Part shown: positions 10,440 to 20,965 of the stretch, piece by piece
Layout: the number at the start of each line of letters is the position of its first letter
Numbering within the stretch: position 1 is the first letter of the stretch
Source of the DNA: Erinaceus europaeus
Lineage: Eukaryota > Chordata > Mammalia > Eulipotyphla > Erinaceidae
DNA length: 64,000 nucleotides
Reading direction: 5' to 3'
NCBI RefSeq assembly: GCF_950295315.1
Contig: NC_080171.1
Coordinates: 93,112,817-93,176,816 of the forward strand
Position numbers and translations under genes: made by a program
Notes under the pieces: generated by a model
Seen by the model: only the letters and a program-made list of their open reading frames with translations
Told to the model about the DNA's origin: nothing
Databases searched by the model: none

Positions 10440-10640
10440 GGTTTAGAAGGATTTTGATTCTGTAGGCATTTCTTGGGCACCATATGTGTGCTGGAGCCAT
10501 TCCTGCCTGTGAGCTCTCTAAATCTTTATAACCACTCCATGAGTAAGGTACTTTTAGTCCCATTTCAAAGATAGGTTAACTAAGATTCAGGAGAAGGGAC
10601 ATGACTTGCCCAAGATCACACGGCTGGACTTCACATCCAT
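10440..10640 (+). repeat. MIR
   Basis: Clear MIR order: 'ttcttgggcacc..tgtgtgctgg', 'tctttataaccactccatgagtaaggta', 'actaagattcaggagaagggacatgacttgcccaagatcacacggct'. Confidence 0.85.
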
Positions 10641-11225
10641 AGGTTAGTGGGTTGGAAATTTGGGGGAGGTTTGGAAAGATGGTCCTCCCAGGATAAACCC
10701 AGACAAGAAGACACAATATCTAATGGATACTGTGACAGACTAGGAAGTTTGAGATACAAAGCTTTGAGAAGGCAGAAGGGTCAGTTGAAAGTTGGCTCTT
10801 CCAGGGTTAACTCAGGCTTCACCAAATATTCTAACCAAACCAAAGAATGACTCCAAGTTAAGACTTTGGGATGAAATTGTCATCCATCCACTCTCTCAAT
10901 GCAAACTTTCTTTTGTATCTGGTATTCACAGACTGTATGGTGACCTCTGTAAGGGATGAGGAACTGAGTCAGTCTTGGATACTGTTCTCAGAGTCAGAGT
11001 CGGGGGTAGGGGTAGGAGTGGGGGGGCGAGGAGACTGAGACCAGTCTGGAGGCAAAAATGTGGTGTCTTTATATTGCTACTCAGTGAGAGCAATTTTGCC
11101 ATATGCCCTGGGATACAGGCCTTTGAGTGACTAATGTGTGGAAGGATAAATTCCTCAGTAGATAAGAAATCTGGTAATAGGAGAAAAGAAAATTCCTAAG
11201 AAAAGATAGGCTAGAAGTTCATGTG
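10641..11225. other. Single-copy DNA
   Basis: No recognisable repeat, exon or RNA gene. Confidence 0.4.
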
Positions 11226-11227
11226 GA

Positions 11228-11400
11228 AAAAATGAGCTTTGGAGTCAAATGCACAGGAGTGTGAGTCTTGACTCTGCTGTGTGAACTTCAGTCAAGTTCC
11301 TGAAGCACTATGCATCTTAATTTCCCTTCCTGTAGAAGGAGAAGAAGGCCACTCACCAAATAAAGTGTAATAACCGACGCAGTGCCTGGCACATTTGAGA
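11228..11400 (-). repeat. MIR
   Basis: Antisense MIR: 'gctttggagtcaaat...gactctgctgtgtga...gtgtaataaccgacgcagtgcctggcaca'. Confidence 0.8.
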
Positions 11401-12689
11401 ATGTGGCAGATAACAGTTCCCATCCTTCTCCCATGATGTAGAACCAGTCTGAAGAACCACTCTCCCCCCACCCATACCACCCCCCAGATCAAGGGAATTT
11501 GAGTACATATGATGGGAGAGAATCACAAATCATTCATATAGAAAGAGTTGAAGTCATCATCCCCATTTTTCCTTCCAACAACTACTGACACCTCATGGGA
11601 AATTTAGGAACCAACCTTTCCCACTCCATAAAATCCTACTTATCTACTTATAGAATTTGAGTTCTTTCTGTGTAGGAGAAAAAAAAAAAAAAGCTTGTTT
11701 TCCTAGAGAATCATCTGTAAAGTAAAAGCTAACAAATCATCAATATTTGCTTAAAAAAATAAACACCACTATCTAAACATCTGGTGAGGGGGAGGAATGA
11801 TGATGCCACTTTAAAAAGCATATGCATTTTGAAGGCTATTGATAAAGTCTGATAATACTGCTGGAAAGAGATTATGATAGACACCATGGAGGAGTTGATG
11901 ACTGCGGTGAGGTTGGGGGAGCAAGGCACTGTACACTTCTGTTCATCTAACACACCATCATGAGGCCTCTCAAAGAACAAAACTCCTCACAGGAACCCAT
12001 TATGAAGCATATAATATCTCCTTATACGGAAAAGGAGGAGGGGCAGGAAAAGAAAGCCATTCTCTGATTAAAAAGGCAAACAGGATCAGAAAGCACAAAG
12101 GGAATGATGAGCAGGGATCTTTAGACTGAATAACTTCTCAGGAAGCAGGTGCTCAAGTTGAGGAGATGACACTTCCACTTTCTAGAGATAAATCCGATTT
12201 CAGCAAACCAAGCCACCCAGTTGAGGGACTGGACAATGCAGTGTATGCAAGTCAGTGTCAAGTGAAGATGTAGGATACATTTGCAAGAACATGTTCTCAG
12301 TGAATTACATCAGATGGAATTGGTAATCCAATGGGAGGAAAATAACAAAAATGCATTTCCCTCAAAGAAAGCAGTCAAACTGAAGAGTCAGATGATTTCT
12401 AGTCCTCAAAAGACGTCTCTACACCCCAGCAATTATTATGAAAAAGAGAAAGAGAGGTACTTAATTCATGGTAATATGTGCTACTATACTGTGCCTCCTG
12501 AAGAAATGACACAAAAAGCTGGTTCGACAGAGTTAAGTCTAGACAAGGGAACGACAGTTCATTATTTCTCATTTCTTGGTGGAAAAGAAAAATAGACTAT
12601 GGCCAGACTGGCATTAGCATAATTCACTCCTAAAACTGCTGATCTATGCAGCACATTAGGAGAGATGGTCACTGAAAATAAACCCAATT
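11401..12689. other. Single-copy DNA, no supported gene
   Basis: A 104-codon plus frame (12281-12595) is hydrophilic but lacks a convincing acceptor or donor, so I do not call it coding. No repeats recognised. Confidence 0.4.
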
Positions 12690-13140
12690 GGAATGTTTAT
12701 TATTTTGTTCCCTCTTGTTCTCTTCAAGGAACTTTCAGGAGAAAGTGTGGGTAGTGCAGATGAAAGCCAAGTTCAACTTATGCTGTCTGCGTGGGAGCGT
12801 GGAAAGGAGCGCCTATCTTGCCAGCAAAGATGTCTCCTGTACAGCGTGCCAGAGAAGGGCACTCGGTTCGATTTAACATATGGCATAAATACTATTAATT
12901 CATAATGAAGCAAAATTTAAACTGAAGTGGAAAGGTGAGATGGAATAGCTGTTAACAAAAGAGAATGCTTGCTGTTAAATTTAGCTGGCAAGACTGAACA
13001 GACTCAGATAAATGTAAAAAAAAAAACAAAACAGAGTATTCCGCGAGTAGGTTGCTATTGGGATCGGTTAGTGCATTTTACAAGGGGATATCTATTAATG
13101 GCTGTGCATTGTTGTACGACATTTGCCTTTCTTCTTATAT
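12690..13140. promoter_or_regulatory. Candidate conserved element or cryptic exon
   Basis: Repeat-free block with unusual composition. It begins with a strong pyrimidine tract and AAG acceptor-like site (12700-12729). Next comes a patch with several retained CpGs (12787-12870). AT-rich text with homeodomain-like TAAT cores follows (12890-12910), then more CpG-containing sequence (13037-13125). Such composition in repeat-rich DNA is typical of conserved enhancers; an alternative is an exon read from 12730 in either of two open frames. Inference only. Confidence 0.3.
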
Positions 13141-13492
13141 CCTTAAACAGTTGGTACTTCTGTTGGGTGGGTGTGGAGGGAGGGCTTGTCCTCTTTCCTA
13201 TTTGGGCATGCAGTCATTCTCCCTCCGGTGGTGCCTAGCCACAGACTGAGATTGAAGGCTGTGGGGACTAATAGCTTTGAATGTCCCCCAAATTGGTTTT
13301 CCATGCAAATGCTCTTAATTATAGAGAACAAAGGGCTAGGGAATCATAAAGTCTATCCTGAGGAGACAGGTTTGTAGTGATAATTTGGACATCATCTGGT
13401 TCCAGTCTGAGAGCAGTTTTAGTAATCTTTTTTATTAGACCCCTTCTCAATTCTGTTTTCTTTCCAAGGCCATTTCCTACCATAGTAGATCT

Positions 13493-13505
13493 AAATATGC
13501 ACCCC
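13493..13505 (+). repeat. Left target-site duplication
   Basis: AAATATGCACCCC, repeated exactly at 14415-14427; brackets the A-tailed repeat. Confidence 0.9.
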
Positions 13506-14414
13506 CATGGATCAACTATGGTAGAGAATGTTTCATCCTCCAAAGGGAGGCTGGACAACATACTCTATGCTACACCTGAGGAAGATGGGTCCTGATATTG
13601 GGGCAGCTTGGAACGTTCCTACTCATGACCACAGAATGTGAGCTCAGATCTACAGAGATACAGAGGTCACATAGGCTCCTAAACTGAATATGGGCCCCAG
13701 ATCACATCAAATTGATGGGGTTTACAATCAACAATATTTATACATCTTTCCCATATTTGGGAGCTACCCTCTTCCCTGATTCAGCTTTCTGGTCCTTTTT
13801 CTAGCCATGACATCATCTCCCCAGACAATAACTTAGATCCACCTGCATATCAGATTTCAGGCTCAGGAAAAACAAAAAACAAAAAAAAACCTAGTATAGC
13901 CATAGGCCCTTTGGAATAGAACTAAAATATACCTACTAGCTATCTACAAAATGGAGGGACCCTCCTCCCCCCAACTCTTCATCTGCACTATTCCAGCCTT
14001 TAGCTTCATGATTAGTCAATAATTTGTTTGGCTTTATATGTTAACTCTTCAGCCACCAGGTTCCAGATGCTAGCATGATACTAACCAGACTTCCTTGGAT
14101 AGACAACCCCACCAATCCTAGAGCCCCGCTTCTCCAGAGTCCCAGCCCACTAGGGAAAGAGAGAGGCAGGCTGGGAGTATAGATTGACCTGTCAATGCCC
14201 ATGTTCAGCAGGGAAGCAATTACAGAAGCCAGACCTTCCACCTTCTGCATCCCACAATGACCTTGGGTCCATACTCCCAGAGGGTTAAAGAATGGGAAAG
14301 TTGTTGGGGGAGGAGATGGGATATGGACTTCTGGTGGTGGGAATTGTGTGGAGTTGTACCCCTCTTATTTTTTGTAAGTGTTTCCTTTTTATAAATAAAT
14401 TTAAAAAATGAAAA
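13506..14414 (+). mobile_element. A-tailed LINE-3'-like repeat, copy 1
   Basis: 909-bp retroposed unit bounded by 13-bp duplications and ending in an A-rich tail. The body is shared with 28770-29690 and its last third with 50528-50913. It has no long open frame. The terminal motif (tggtgggaattgtgtgga...cccctcttat...cctttttataaataaa) resembles the 3' ends of the L1s here, so it is probably a long L1 3'UTR variant or a sequence mobilised by L1. Truncated at its 5' end relative to copy 2. Confidence 0.85.
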
Positions 14415-14594
14415 AAATATGCACCCCTAGGCTCTCCCACTGGGAGTCACATACTGGAGTCTCTGTGGGCAGTAACACTTTGACTGAACCCACACAGTGT
14501 TTAAAAATCATTTTCTGAATGGCCAATAACCATATATTGAGATTTTATATATAAATCAGTCCTTCCTTCCTCCCTTCTCTCCCTTCCTTCCATT

Positions 14595-14864
14595 TCTTAT
14601 TTCTGGAGCTTTACCACACCAAGCTGACTTTTTTTTTTTTTTAAATAGGGGGAATTAATGACTTACAGTAAGTACAGGTGTTAAAATGTAAGTACAATTT
14701 CTCATCTCACCATGTTAAGAGTCTGCTAAACACTCTCACCCCAGCCTAGGTCCCCCTCCACCACCACACAATAACCCCTGGCCCCACCTAACCCAGAGTA
14801 CTTTGCTTTGGTGTAATACTCCAAACCCAGTCCAAGCTGACTTTTCAAGAGAAAGAGAGAGAAG

Positions 14865-14904
<40 letters not shown>

Positions 14905-14960
14905 ATGGAATCACAGAATCCAGACTTCCCCCAGTGTGTATGCGGGGTCCCATCTTGCTG
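14595..14960 (-). mobile_element. Old SINE split by an L1 3' insertion
   Basis: Antisense SINE pieces flank a nested insertion: 'ttctggagctttaccacaccaagctga' on the left, and the GA-rich antisense of the CT region (14845-14905) on the right. Confidence 0.55.
14633..14831 (-). mobile_element. 5'-truncated L1 3'UTR
   Basis: Begins with a T run (antisense poly(A)) and matches, in reverse complement, the L1 3' end pattern 'gagatgagaaattgta...aacacctgta...ccattaa' also seen at 34380-34440. Flanked by the exact 14-bp duplication CCAAGCTGACTTTT (14619-14632, 14832-14845). Confidence 0.85.
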
Positions 14961-15350
14961 GTCCCAAATAAGTATTTCTAATTTTCATGAAAAATCAAAG
15001 TCTTAGGTACTGTTGGTAGGCAGGGACTTTAAATTTGGTGGAGAGAGTTCTCTGCTGGACTGTCCCAGCCCTGCCCTCCACATCCTTACTGACTCCCCGC
15101 CACCCTCAACTTGTTTCAGTTTGCTGCCCATCTTCCAGGGCAAGTGGAGCTTAGGGTACTCAGCCTGTTCAACTCTCTCCTTCTCTCATGTTTTAACAAA
15201 ATCTTATTATGGAACAAAGGGAAGCATTTTTGTAAAGCATTTCAGACTTGTTTTAAGGCCATACACAGGGTTCACCTTAGGCTCTCCAAGGTGCCTGGGC
15301 TGTGCATGCATCCTATATTGCCAGGCAAATGTCACCCTCTGTCCCCACCC
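14961..15350. other. Single-copy DNA
   Basis: No repeat recognised and no frame with convincing splice sites. Confidence 0.35.
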
Positions 15351-15363
15351 CCACCTCCCCCCC

Positions 15364-15632
15364 CTTTTTTTTGCCTCCAGGGTAATCACTGGGGCTGTGG
15401 ACTTAGAATTCACTGCTCTTTGTGGCCATCCCCCACCCTCTTTTTCTATTTTATTTGATAGGACAGAGAGATACTGAGAGGAGAAGGAGAGAGGAAGAGA
15501 GAAAGACAGACACCTGCAGATCTGTTTCACTGTGAAGCATCCCCACTGCAGATAGGGAGTAGAGGATTGAACCTGGGTCCTTGTGCATGGTGTTATGTGG
15601 GCTTAACTGGGTATACCACCACCCAGCCCCCA
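15364..15632 (-). mobile_element. SINE, long subtype
   Basis: Antisense SINE: T run, 'gcctccagggtaatcactgggg...', GA-rich middle, 'cacctgcagatctg', 'gaacctgggtccttgtgca', 'cttaactgggtataccaccacc'. Confidence 0.88.
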
Positions 15633-15644
15633 AACTTCCCTTTA

Positions 15645-15840
15645 TATCAGTCTAACCTTGCCTCCTCTTGGGAGTCTGTCTTGATCTCACCAGGCAGACA
15701 AGATGTCTCTATTTTGTACTTCTGACACCCTGAATCCAGCACCGCCCAAGCTCTACCTAATGCTCAGTCCTGGCACGGTATTCAATCATTTGCTGGGTGT
15801 GTGCTATCTTAAGGCCGAAGTCCCCTGAGGGAAGGTGGTG
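15645..15840 (+). repeat. L2 3' end
   Basis: L2-like 'gggagtctgtcttgatctcac...gctctacctaatgctcagtcctggcac...ttgctgggtgtgtg'. Nothing recognised from 15840 to 16300. Confidence 0.5.
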
Positions 15841-16304
15841 TCTAGTTACTAAACTCTGATTGCCCTGTTATGGCTAAATGTCAACACAAGGTCAAGACAG
15901 AGCATACCTCACAGAAAGAGGATCCCTGCAGCACCCAGGAAGCTGTCTGTGTACATGAAGCCAGCCACTCTTTACTCTCTAGGGCCTGATTAACTTTCCT
16001 GTGAGATGGGGCTGGGCAGGGTCCATGAAGCCCCTGTTATTGCACCAGAAAACCTGAGGCCCTGGACAAGTCCTGCTGGAAGAAGCAGCCCAGGCTGCTC
16101 ACCCACCTCACTCTCCTAGGCTCCTGAGCACTTTCTTGGTACCTCCAGAGCCCTCATTACCTGGACCCTCTGTCACTAAGATGCTTCCCTAGGCCCTACT
16201 GAACAAGAGCCACAAAGAGGCAGAGACCACCACCTATCTGTTCTCCTTGGGCTCTTCTTCATGAGAATGAGACAATAGTTTGCATAGAGAGACAATTCCT
16301 GTTT

Positions 16305-16612
16305 TATGTGCCCTTTGAAACAAAGTGGATGGGACTGGAGGTGATTATGCTTAGCAAAATAAGTTCTTCTTCTTCTAGAGTTTGCCCAGCAAAATAAGTA
16401 GAGATGAAAGACAATTACTGGATGGTTTCACTCATGTGCAACAAACAAACACAACAAGCAAACTGTTTCTAAGACTTTGTGACAGCTATGGTAATTATCT
16501 TTGGGAGATGGGAGGGTAGGGACCCAGAACTTTGGTGTGGGTGCAATGTGGAACTATCCTCTGTAATCTTACATTTGTACTCCACTATTAATCACAAATA
16601 AAAATAAATAGA
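16305..16612 (+). mobile_element. L1 3' end, 5'-truncated
   Basis: ORF2 C-terminal/3' text: 'gaaacaaagtggatgggactggaggtgattatgctta...gagatgaaagacaattactggatggtttcactcatg', then 3'UTR to an A-rich tail. Carries a 23-bp foreign insertion at 16365-16387. Confidence 0.85.
16365..16387 (-). mobile_element. Ultra-short copy of the non-L1 LINE 3' tip
   Basis: Read on the minus strand it is the same 3' tip as 1092-1112 with one difference (CGCTAG to CTCTAG), followed by GAA units. Flanked on both sides by the exact 12-bp AGCAAAATAAGT (16353-16364, 16388-16399), where an L1 should have only one copy. Confidence 0.8.
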
Positions 16613-16715
16613 AAAACCCTGTTTCCCAGATTCCTTGGCAGAGGGCACTGATTAAAGAGATGAAAGTGGCAGTGATTGGAGATAGCTTTTGGAAAAGCTT
16701 TGCAAAGGGGTCTGA

Positions 16716-17223
16716 TTTAGGGCTAGGTGGTGGTGCAGGTACCCGGTAGAGTATATGTGTTACCACATGCAAAGACCCAGGTTTAAGTCCCCAGTCCACC
16801 TGTAGGGGCAACTGTAGGAGAGGTGAAGCAATGCTGAAGGTCTCTCTCTCTCCCTCTCTCTCTCTCCCTATCTCCTCCTTCCCTCTTAATTTCTCTGTCT
16901 TTTAATAACCATTTTTGTATTATTTCTGTTTATTTATTGGATAAAGACAGCCAGAAATTGAGAGGGAAAGAAATGATAGAGAGGGATACAGAGAGACACC
17001 TGCAATATTGCTTCACCACTCACAAAGCTTTCCCCCATAGGTGGGGACTAAGGTCTTGAACCCAGGTCCCTGTACATTGTAATGTGCACTCAACAAGGTA
17101 GGCTACCATCTGGCCCCTTTCTTTGTCTCTATTAACAAAAAGGAAAAAAAAAAAGTCACTGGGAACAGTGGATTTGTCTTATAGGTGCCCAATCCTAGCA
17201 ATTTCTATTTAGCAATAGAACAA
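16716..17223 (+). mobile_element. SINE, long subtype, interrupted
   Basis: Head and CT region at 16716-16911. The 3' block (gaacagtggatttgtc...gtgcccaatcctagcaat) resumes at 17121 after an inserted minus-strand SINE. Confidence 0.8.
16912..17120 (-). mobile_element. SINE nested in SINE
   Basis: Antisense SINE: 'tttatttattggataaagacagcc...', 'cacctgcaatattgcttcaccac', 'cttgaacccaggtccctgtacat', ending at 'ctggcccc'. Confidence 0.88.
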
Positions 17224-17604
17224 TAATTTAATTAATAAAGATCAACATGGTCTGACTCATCAAAGGCTTTTTGCTCTTCCTCTCTTTTTGCCTGGAACTT
17301 GACTGTGAAGCTGGGTTGGTACCAGCCACCATGTGACCACAAGGCAACTCTAAAGCTGGAAATACATGCATAGGGGTAGATGATCAGAGAAAAGTGGGGT
17401 GCTGGTCATTCTGTGAAGTCATTAACCAGCTCCAGAACCCTCACTGCCAAACATCCTATTACATGAGAGAAAACTGATCTTACTACCTTAGCCCCTTATA
17501 GATGGGTATCTACTAGTACAAATCAAATGCAATTCCTGAATGAATTAGAGGATATCATGCTAAATAATATTCTCAGGGGAATAATATGCCTGTTGACTTT
17601 AAAT

Positions 17605-17725
17605 TCTTTTATTTTATTTATTTTTTTTCCAGAGTACTGCTCAGCTCTAGCTAATGGTGGTGCTGGAGGATTGAACCTGGGACCTCAGAGTCTCTTTGCA
17701 TAACTATCATGCTACCTCTCTCACC
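17605..17725 (-). mobile_element. SINE, ca.120-bp subtype
   Basis: Antisense: T run, 'ccagagtactgctcagctctagctaatggtgg...ggattgaacctgggac...cataactatcatgctacc'. The region 17224-17604 before it shows no feature. Confidence 0.85.
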
Positions 17726-17787
17726 CAACTTTTTGAAAAATTCTCAGTGTCTGATAGAAATAATAATCTCAAGAGCCACATTTAACA

Positions 17788-18000
17788 AACGGGTCACTCT
17801 ACTGGGCCCTGGTCTGGTTCATTATGCCATTATATCTCTGCCTCACAATAACCTGTAAGGATGGAGAGATTATTCCCATATTACAGGTGAGGGAACAGTG
17901 ACTCAGAGAAGATAAGGGAGTCTTCCCAAAGCCACACAATTAAATGATGTGTTTGGCTTTGAAGTCAGACCCCAAAGTTTTCTAGTGTTATTTACTCTAT
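17788..18000 (+). repeat. MIR
   Basis: 'gggccctggtctggttcat...ctcacaataacctgtaagg...attattcccatattacaggtgagggaac...ccaaagccacacaatt': nearly the complete MIR order. Confidence 0.85.
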
Positions 18001-18004
18001 CCCC

Positions 18005-18690
18005 TTCCTTTCCCACCTTCACAGAAACATAAAAAGTTTTTCTCAAAAGTGCCATGCAAAAGCACTTCAGGTTTATTGTAATGGCAATAATTCCTTCTGA
18101 TACATCTGCTTAGCATCCTATCAGAAATAACAGAGGATTAGAGTTGAATTGATAAAATGCATTTGAAAAAAAAAGCATATGATGAAAAATAGTTTCTGAT
18201 TCGAGATTTCTAATTATTTGCTTTAGTGAATAAAACCTAGTGACTTTGAGGGGCTAGGGAGAAATATTAAAAAACACAGATGAGAAAAACAACATCTAGT
18301 GCTGGTAGAATGTTTCTTTGAACACAGAAGTACAGGGTACAATATTTCACCTCCATCATATAGGATCATTGAGTTTCAGAGAGGTCCATTAGTTCACCCC
18401 AGGATGAAATATCTTGTAAGTGTACCTGTATTGCCCCAAAGAGTAGAAGCAAGTGGACAAATTAATCTCAGGAGCTTACGTGGCACTGACTTGTTTTGTA
18501 GGCTGCAGTAAAAACACTTTCTTTACCTCATGTTGCATCTTCAACATTCATGCAATTTTTTTATTACACTCTATAATATAACCATGTTATTTTTATATTA
18601 GAACAAATGTGTTAAATTATTTATCAGCTGAATTATTTAACTTTTCTGAAACTGACACTTGGAAAAAGACATGCCTATTGCTGACTGTGG
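18005..18690. promoter_or_regulatory. Repeat-free AT-rich block, possible conserved element
   Basis: About 680 bp without recognisable repeats between a MIR and the exon-proximal intron. AT-rich with several TAAT/ATTA cores (for example 18086-18092, 18208-18220). Conservation cannot be judged from one sequence. Confidence 0.2.
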
Positions 18691-18962
18691 CTTCACACAC
18701 AAACACCCAGCACACAGCCAGCTATCATTGGGAGAACAGCACCCACTTTATCAAGCACAAGGTCTGTCTCACTCTGAGAGGGTAACTCTAGATGTTTTAA
18801 GCACCTACTTCAAAGTAACACAGAGGTGATTTTCAACTGCACACATATGGTTGTGGATGCTGTCGTGCCCAGAGTATTCATGAATTCATTGAAAGAAAGA
18901 GAATGTGCCAGAACAGATCCAGTCTTGGCAATAAAGATCCTCCCAGGAGCAGTTGGAGTATG

Positions 18963-18994
18963 TGTGCATGTGTGTGTGTGTGTGGGGGGGGGGG
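18963..18994 (+). repeat. (GT)n then G run
   Basis: Imperfect GT repeat ending in about ten G, 75 bp from the exon A donor. Confidence 0.9.
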
Positions 18995-19067
18995 TTGGGC
19001 CAGCCAGATGAGGGGCAGGATGCTGCCCTGTCCAAATCTGAAGCCAGTGGGGGACAGTTTCACTGAC

Positions 19068-19313
19068 CTTATGAACGTGCGAAAGCCTGTCGGTCCCAAC
19101 TTCATCGTTCCCTTGATTCCCAGAAAGCGGATAAACAAATTTGCCATCCTGTCTACGAGGCGCAGGTAGTTGAACTGCTTTGCATACTTGGGGAAGACCT
19201 GCTTGAGACAGATGGAGGGCAGGTGAGCTTCAGTGTTGCTCTCTGAGGTACTGGCTTGTTCACTGTTAGGGTGATCTTCCTTTGCAGCTAATGGCTTCTC
19301 AGGCTGCTTTGAC
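19068..19313 (-). CDS. Internal coding exon, unrecognised gene (exon A)
   Basis: 246-bp exon on the minus strand. The acceptor is a good pyrimidine tract ending TGTTCTTCAG just above 19313; the donor is AAG|GTCAGT at 19067. The exon is symmetric (phase 2 to 2). It encodes 81 codons: a polar, low-complexity start (SKQPEKPLAAKEDHPNSEQA...) followed by what looks like a folded region (LKQVFPKYAKQFNYLRLVDR, MANLFIRFLGIKGTMKLG, PTGFRTFI). The frame runs on into both introns, so length alone does not fix the borders. The phase match to exon B at 7695-7801 supports both. CpG-containing codons and absence of repeat similarity also argue for a real exon. I could not name the gene. Confidence 0.7.
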
Positions 19314-19434
19314 CTGAAGAACACAAAGAATTCAAGAAAACTGAGGACCACAAGGAAAGCATCATTGGCAATGGGGTTTTCAGCACTGAAGAGGGTTCTC
19401 CTCTGCAAACACTTCTTTCTGTTAGATTTGCAGC

Positions 19435-19590
19435 CCCTTTGGGAGGTATCACTATTTGGGAGGTAATCACTATTTCTATCCAGACAAGAAAACTGACCTC
19501 AGTGACCAAGCTCACCCAGCTAGTGTGTGACAGAACCAGAACCTGGAACCCAGGGCAGGGCCAGGCCTAGATATTTAAACTGCATTCTTT
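19435..19590 (+). repeat. MIR 3' half
   Basis: 'aagaaaactgacctcagtgaccaagctcacccagctagtgtgtgacagaaccagaacctggaaccca'. Confidence 0.75.
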
Positions 19591-20055
19591 CTTCTTTCCT
19601 GGTTTCCCAATAAGGAAAATTTCCTGTACAGTATTCAGGATTCAAGAGAGTAAGTTCTCTATTTTGGAGCAGTATGGGTTTTATTTCAAACTACTACTTA
19701 TGGGCAGTAATTGAATAATTAAGAAATATAAGAATCTCGTTGAGGGTTGGCAAGAAGCCATAGGCACAGTTCAATGAACAATTTGCAAAGATACATCAGT
19801 TACCCAATTCTAGGAATAGGCATGGTTATGTTTCCTGGCTTAACTATTTTCTTCTTTGGAACACATACAAAAAAAAAAAAAAAAAGTGATCATAGCATTG
19901 TGGTTCCTTAGCCTGGAGATTTTACCCTGAAAGTGTGCAGATAGTCAAGACAAGTAGCAATTCATGACTCCACCTCCAGCTTGACCTGCTTCTAGCCTCC
20001 CCACCCACCAGGAAATTTGCCTTCAGGGTGGTCACAGGTGCCTCAGAGTGAAATG
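19591..20055. other. Single-copy DNA with an A run
   Basis: A run at 19868-19885; otherwise nothing recognised. Confidence 0.35.
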
Positions 20056-20059
20056 ACCA

Positions 20060-20415
20060 TTTCCCCTCAGTCCACATTTTCCCAGCTCCTTGAATGTCTC
20101 CACCATCTGTCAGCTACCAAGCAGGAAACATCAGAATGCATGCCACCACCCCCTACTTGTCCTCCTCTCACTCTGCCTCCACAGCATATCCTTCCCTTTA
20201 TGTTCCCTGAAACCAACTCCCCTGCATCCCTGTCCACCTCCAGGTCTTATCAGCTCTGCCTGAACTGTAACAACAGGTCCTCCTGCCTCTCGTCCTTCTA
20301 TCCTCCACTCTGGCCCAAATCACCTCTTCTTATGCAAGCCAGTCCTCATGACTGTTTACTACAACTCTGTAGTGATCCTGTAATTCAGGTCATTCTGGTG
20401 CTCAAGACTCTTCTG
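20060..20415 (+). repeat. L2 3' region
   Basis: CT-rich L2-like text: 'ctgtaacaacaggtcctcctgcctctcgtcc...ctctggcccaaatcacctcttcttatgcaagccagtcctc'. Confidence 0.5.
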
Positions 20416-20417
20416 GT

Positions 20418-20646
20418 TTTTTTTTTTTTTTTTTTTTTTGCCTCCAGGGTTATTGTTGTTGTTGGATAGGACAGAGAGAAACTGAGAGAGGAAGGGACAA
20501 CAGAGAGGGGGAAAGAAAGATAGACACCTGCAGACCTGCTTCACCACTTACAAAGTGGTGGAGTTGGGGGCTTGAACCAGGATCCTTGAGCCAGTTCCTG
20601 TATTTCATACTGTGCACTTGACTCAGTGCACTACTACCCGGCCCCC
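20418..20646 (-). mobile_element. SINE
   Basis: T run then 'gcctccagggttattg...ggataggacagagagaaactg...cacctgcagacctgcttcaccac...ggcttgaaccaggatccttg...actacccggcccc'. Confidence 0.9.
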
Positions 20647-20804
20647 TTTGATTTCTTTTCTACTGTCTTTATTTCTTTTTATGGACATGCAATGCCTTTA
20701 AAGGACATAAATAGTCTCCACTAAAGGAACTTCTTGACAGTACCGTCAAGTTGGTCTTCTCTTCATACTAGCCCAAATATGTTGTGTTCCCAGTACCTCA
20801 TAGG

Positions 20805-20932
20805 AGTCCCAGAGACTGTACCCAGGACAAGAAAAGGTGTGACTCCATGGATGGTGGAGTGTTGCTTTAGCTCCTCTCTTTATCCTTCCTTCTCCTCTCT
20901 CTCTTTTTTTAAAATAAAGGGTTAAAAACAAA
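20805..20932 (+). mobile_element. Old SINE fragment
   Basis: Diverged 'gtacctcataggagtcccagagactgtacccagg...atggtggagtgttgc' followed by CT-rich and A-rich ends, similar to the variant at 63085-63235. Confidence 0.4.
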
Positions 20933-20935
20933 AAG

Positions 20936-20965
20936 TGGGGGGGAACAAAGCCAAGATGGTGACTT
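20936..20965 (+). promoter_or_regulatory. L1 5' end with YY1-like site
   Basis: G run followed by CCAAGATGG (20951-20959), the arrangement known at the first bases of primate L1 where YY1 positions transcription initiation. It marks the true 5' terminus of this L1. Confidence 0.65.

Noticed and set aside
12281..12595. 104-codon hydrophilic plus frame
   Set aside because: No acceptor, donor, promoter or conserved motif visible; A-rich composition explains its openness.
20017..20469. 150-codon plus frame rich in Pro, Ser and Leu
   Set aside because: Falls on CT-rich L2-like DNA and runs into the T run of an antisense SINE.
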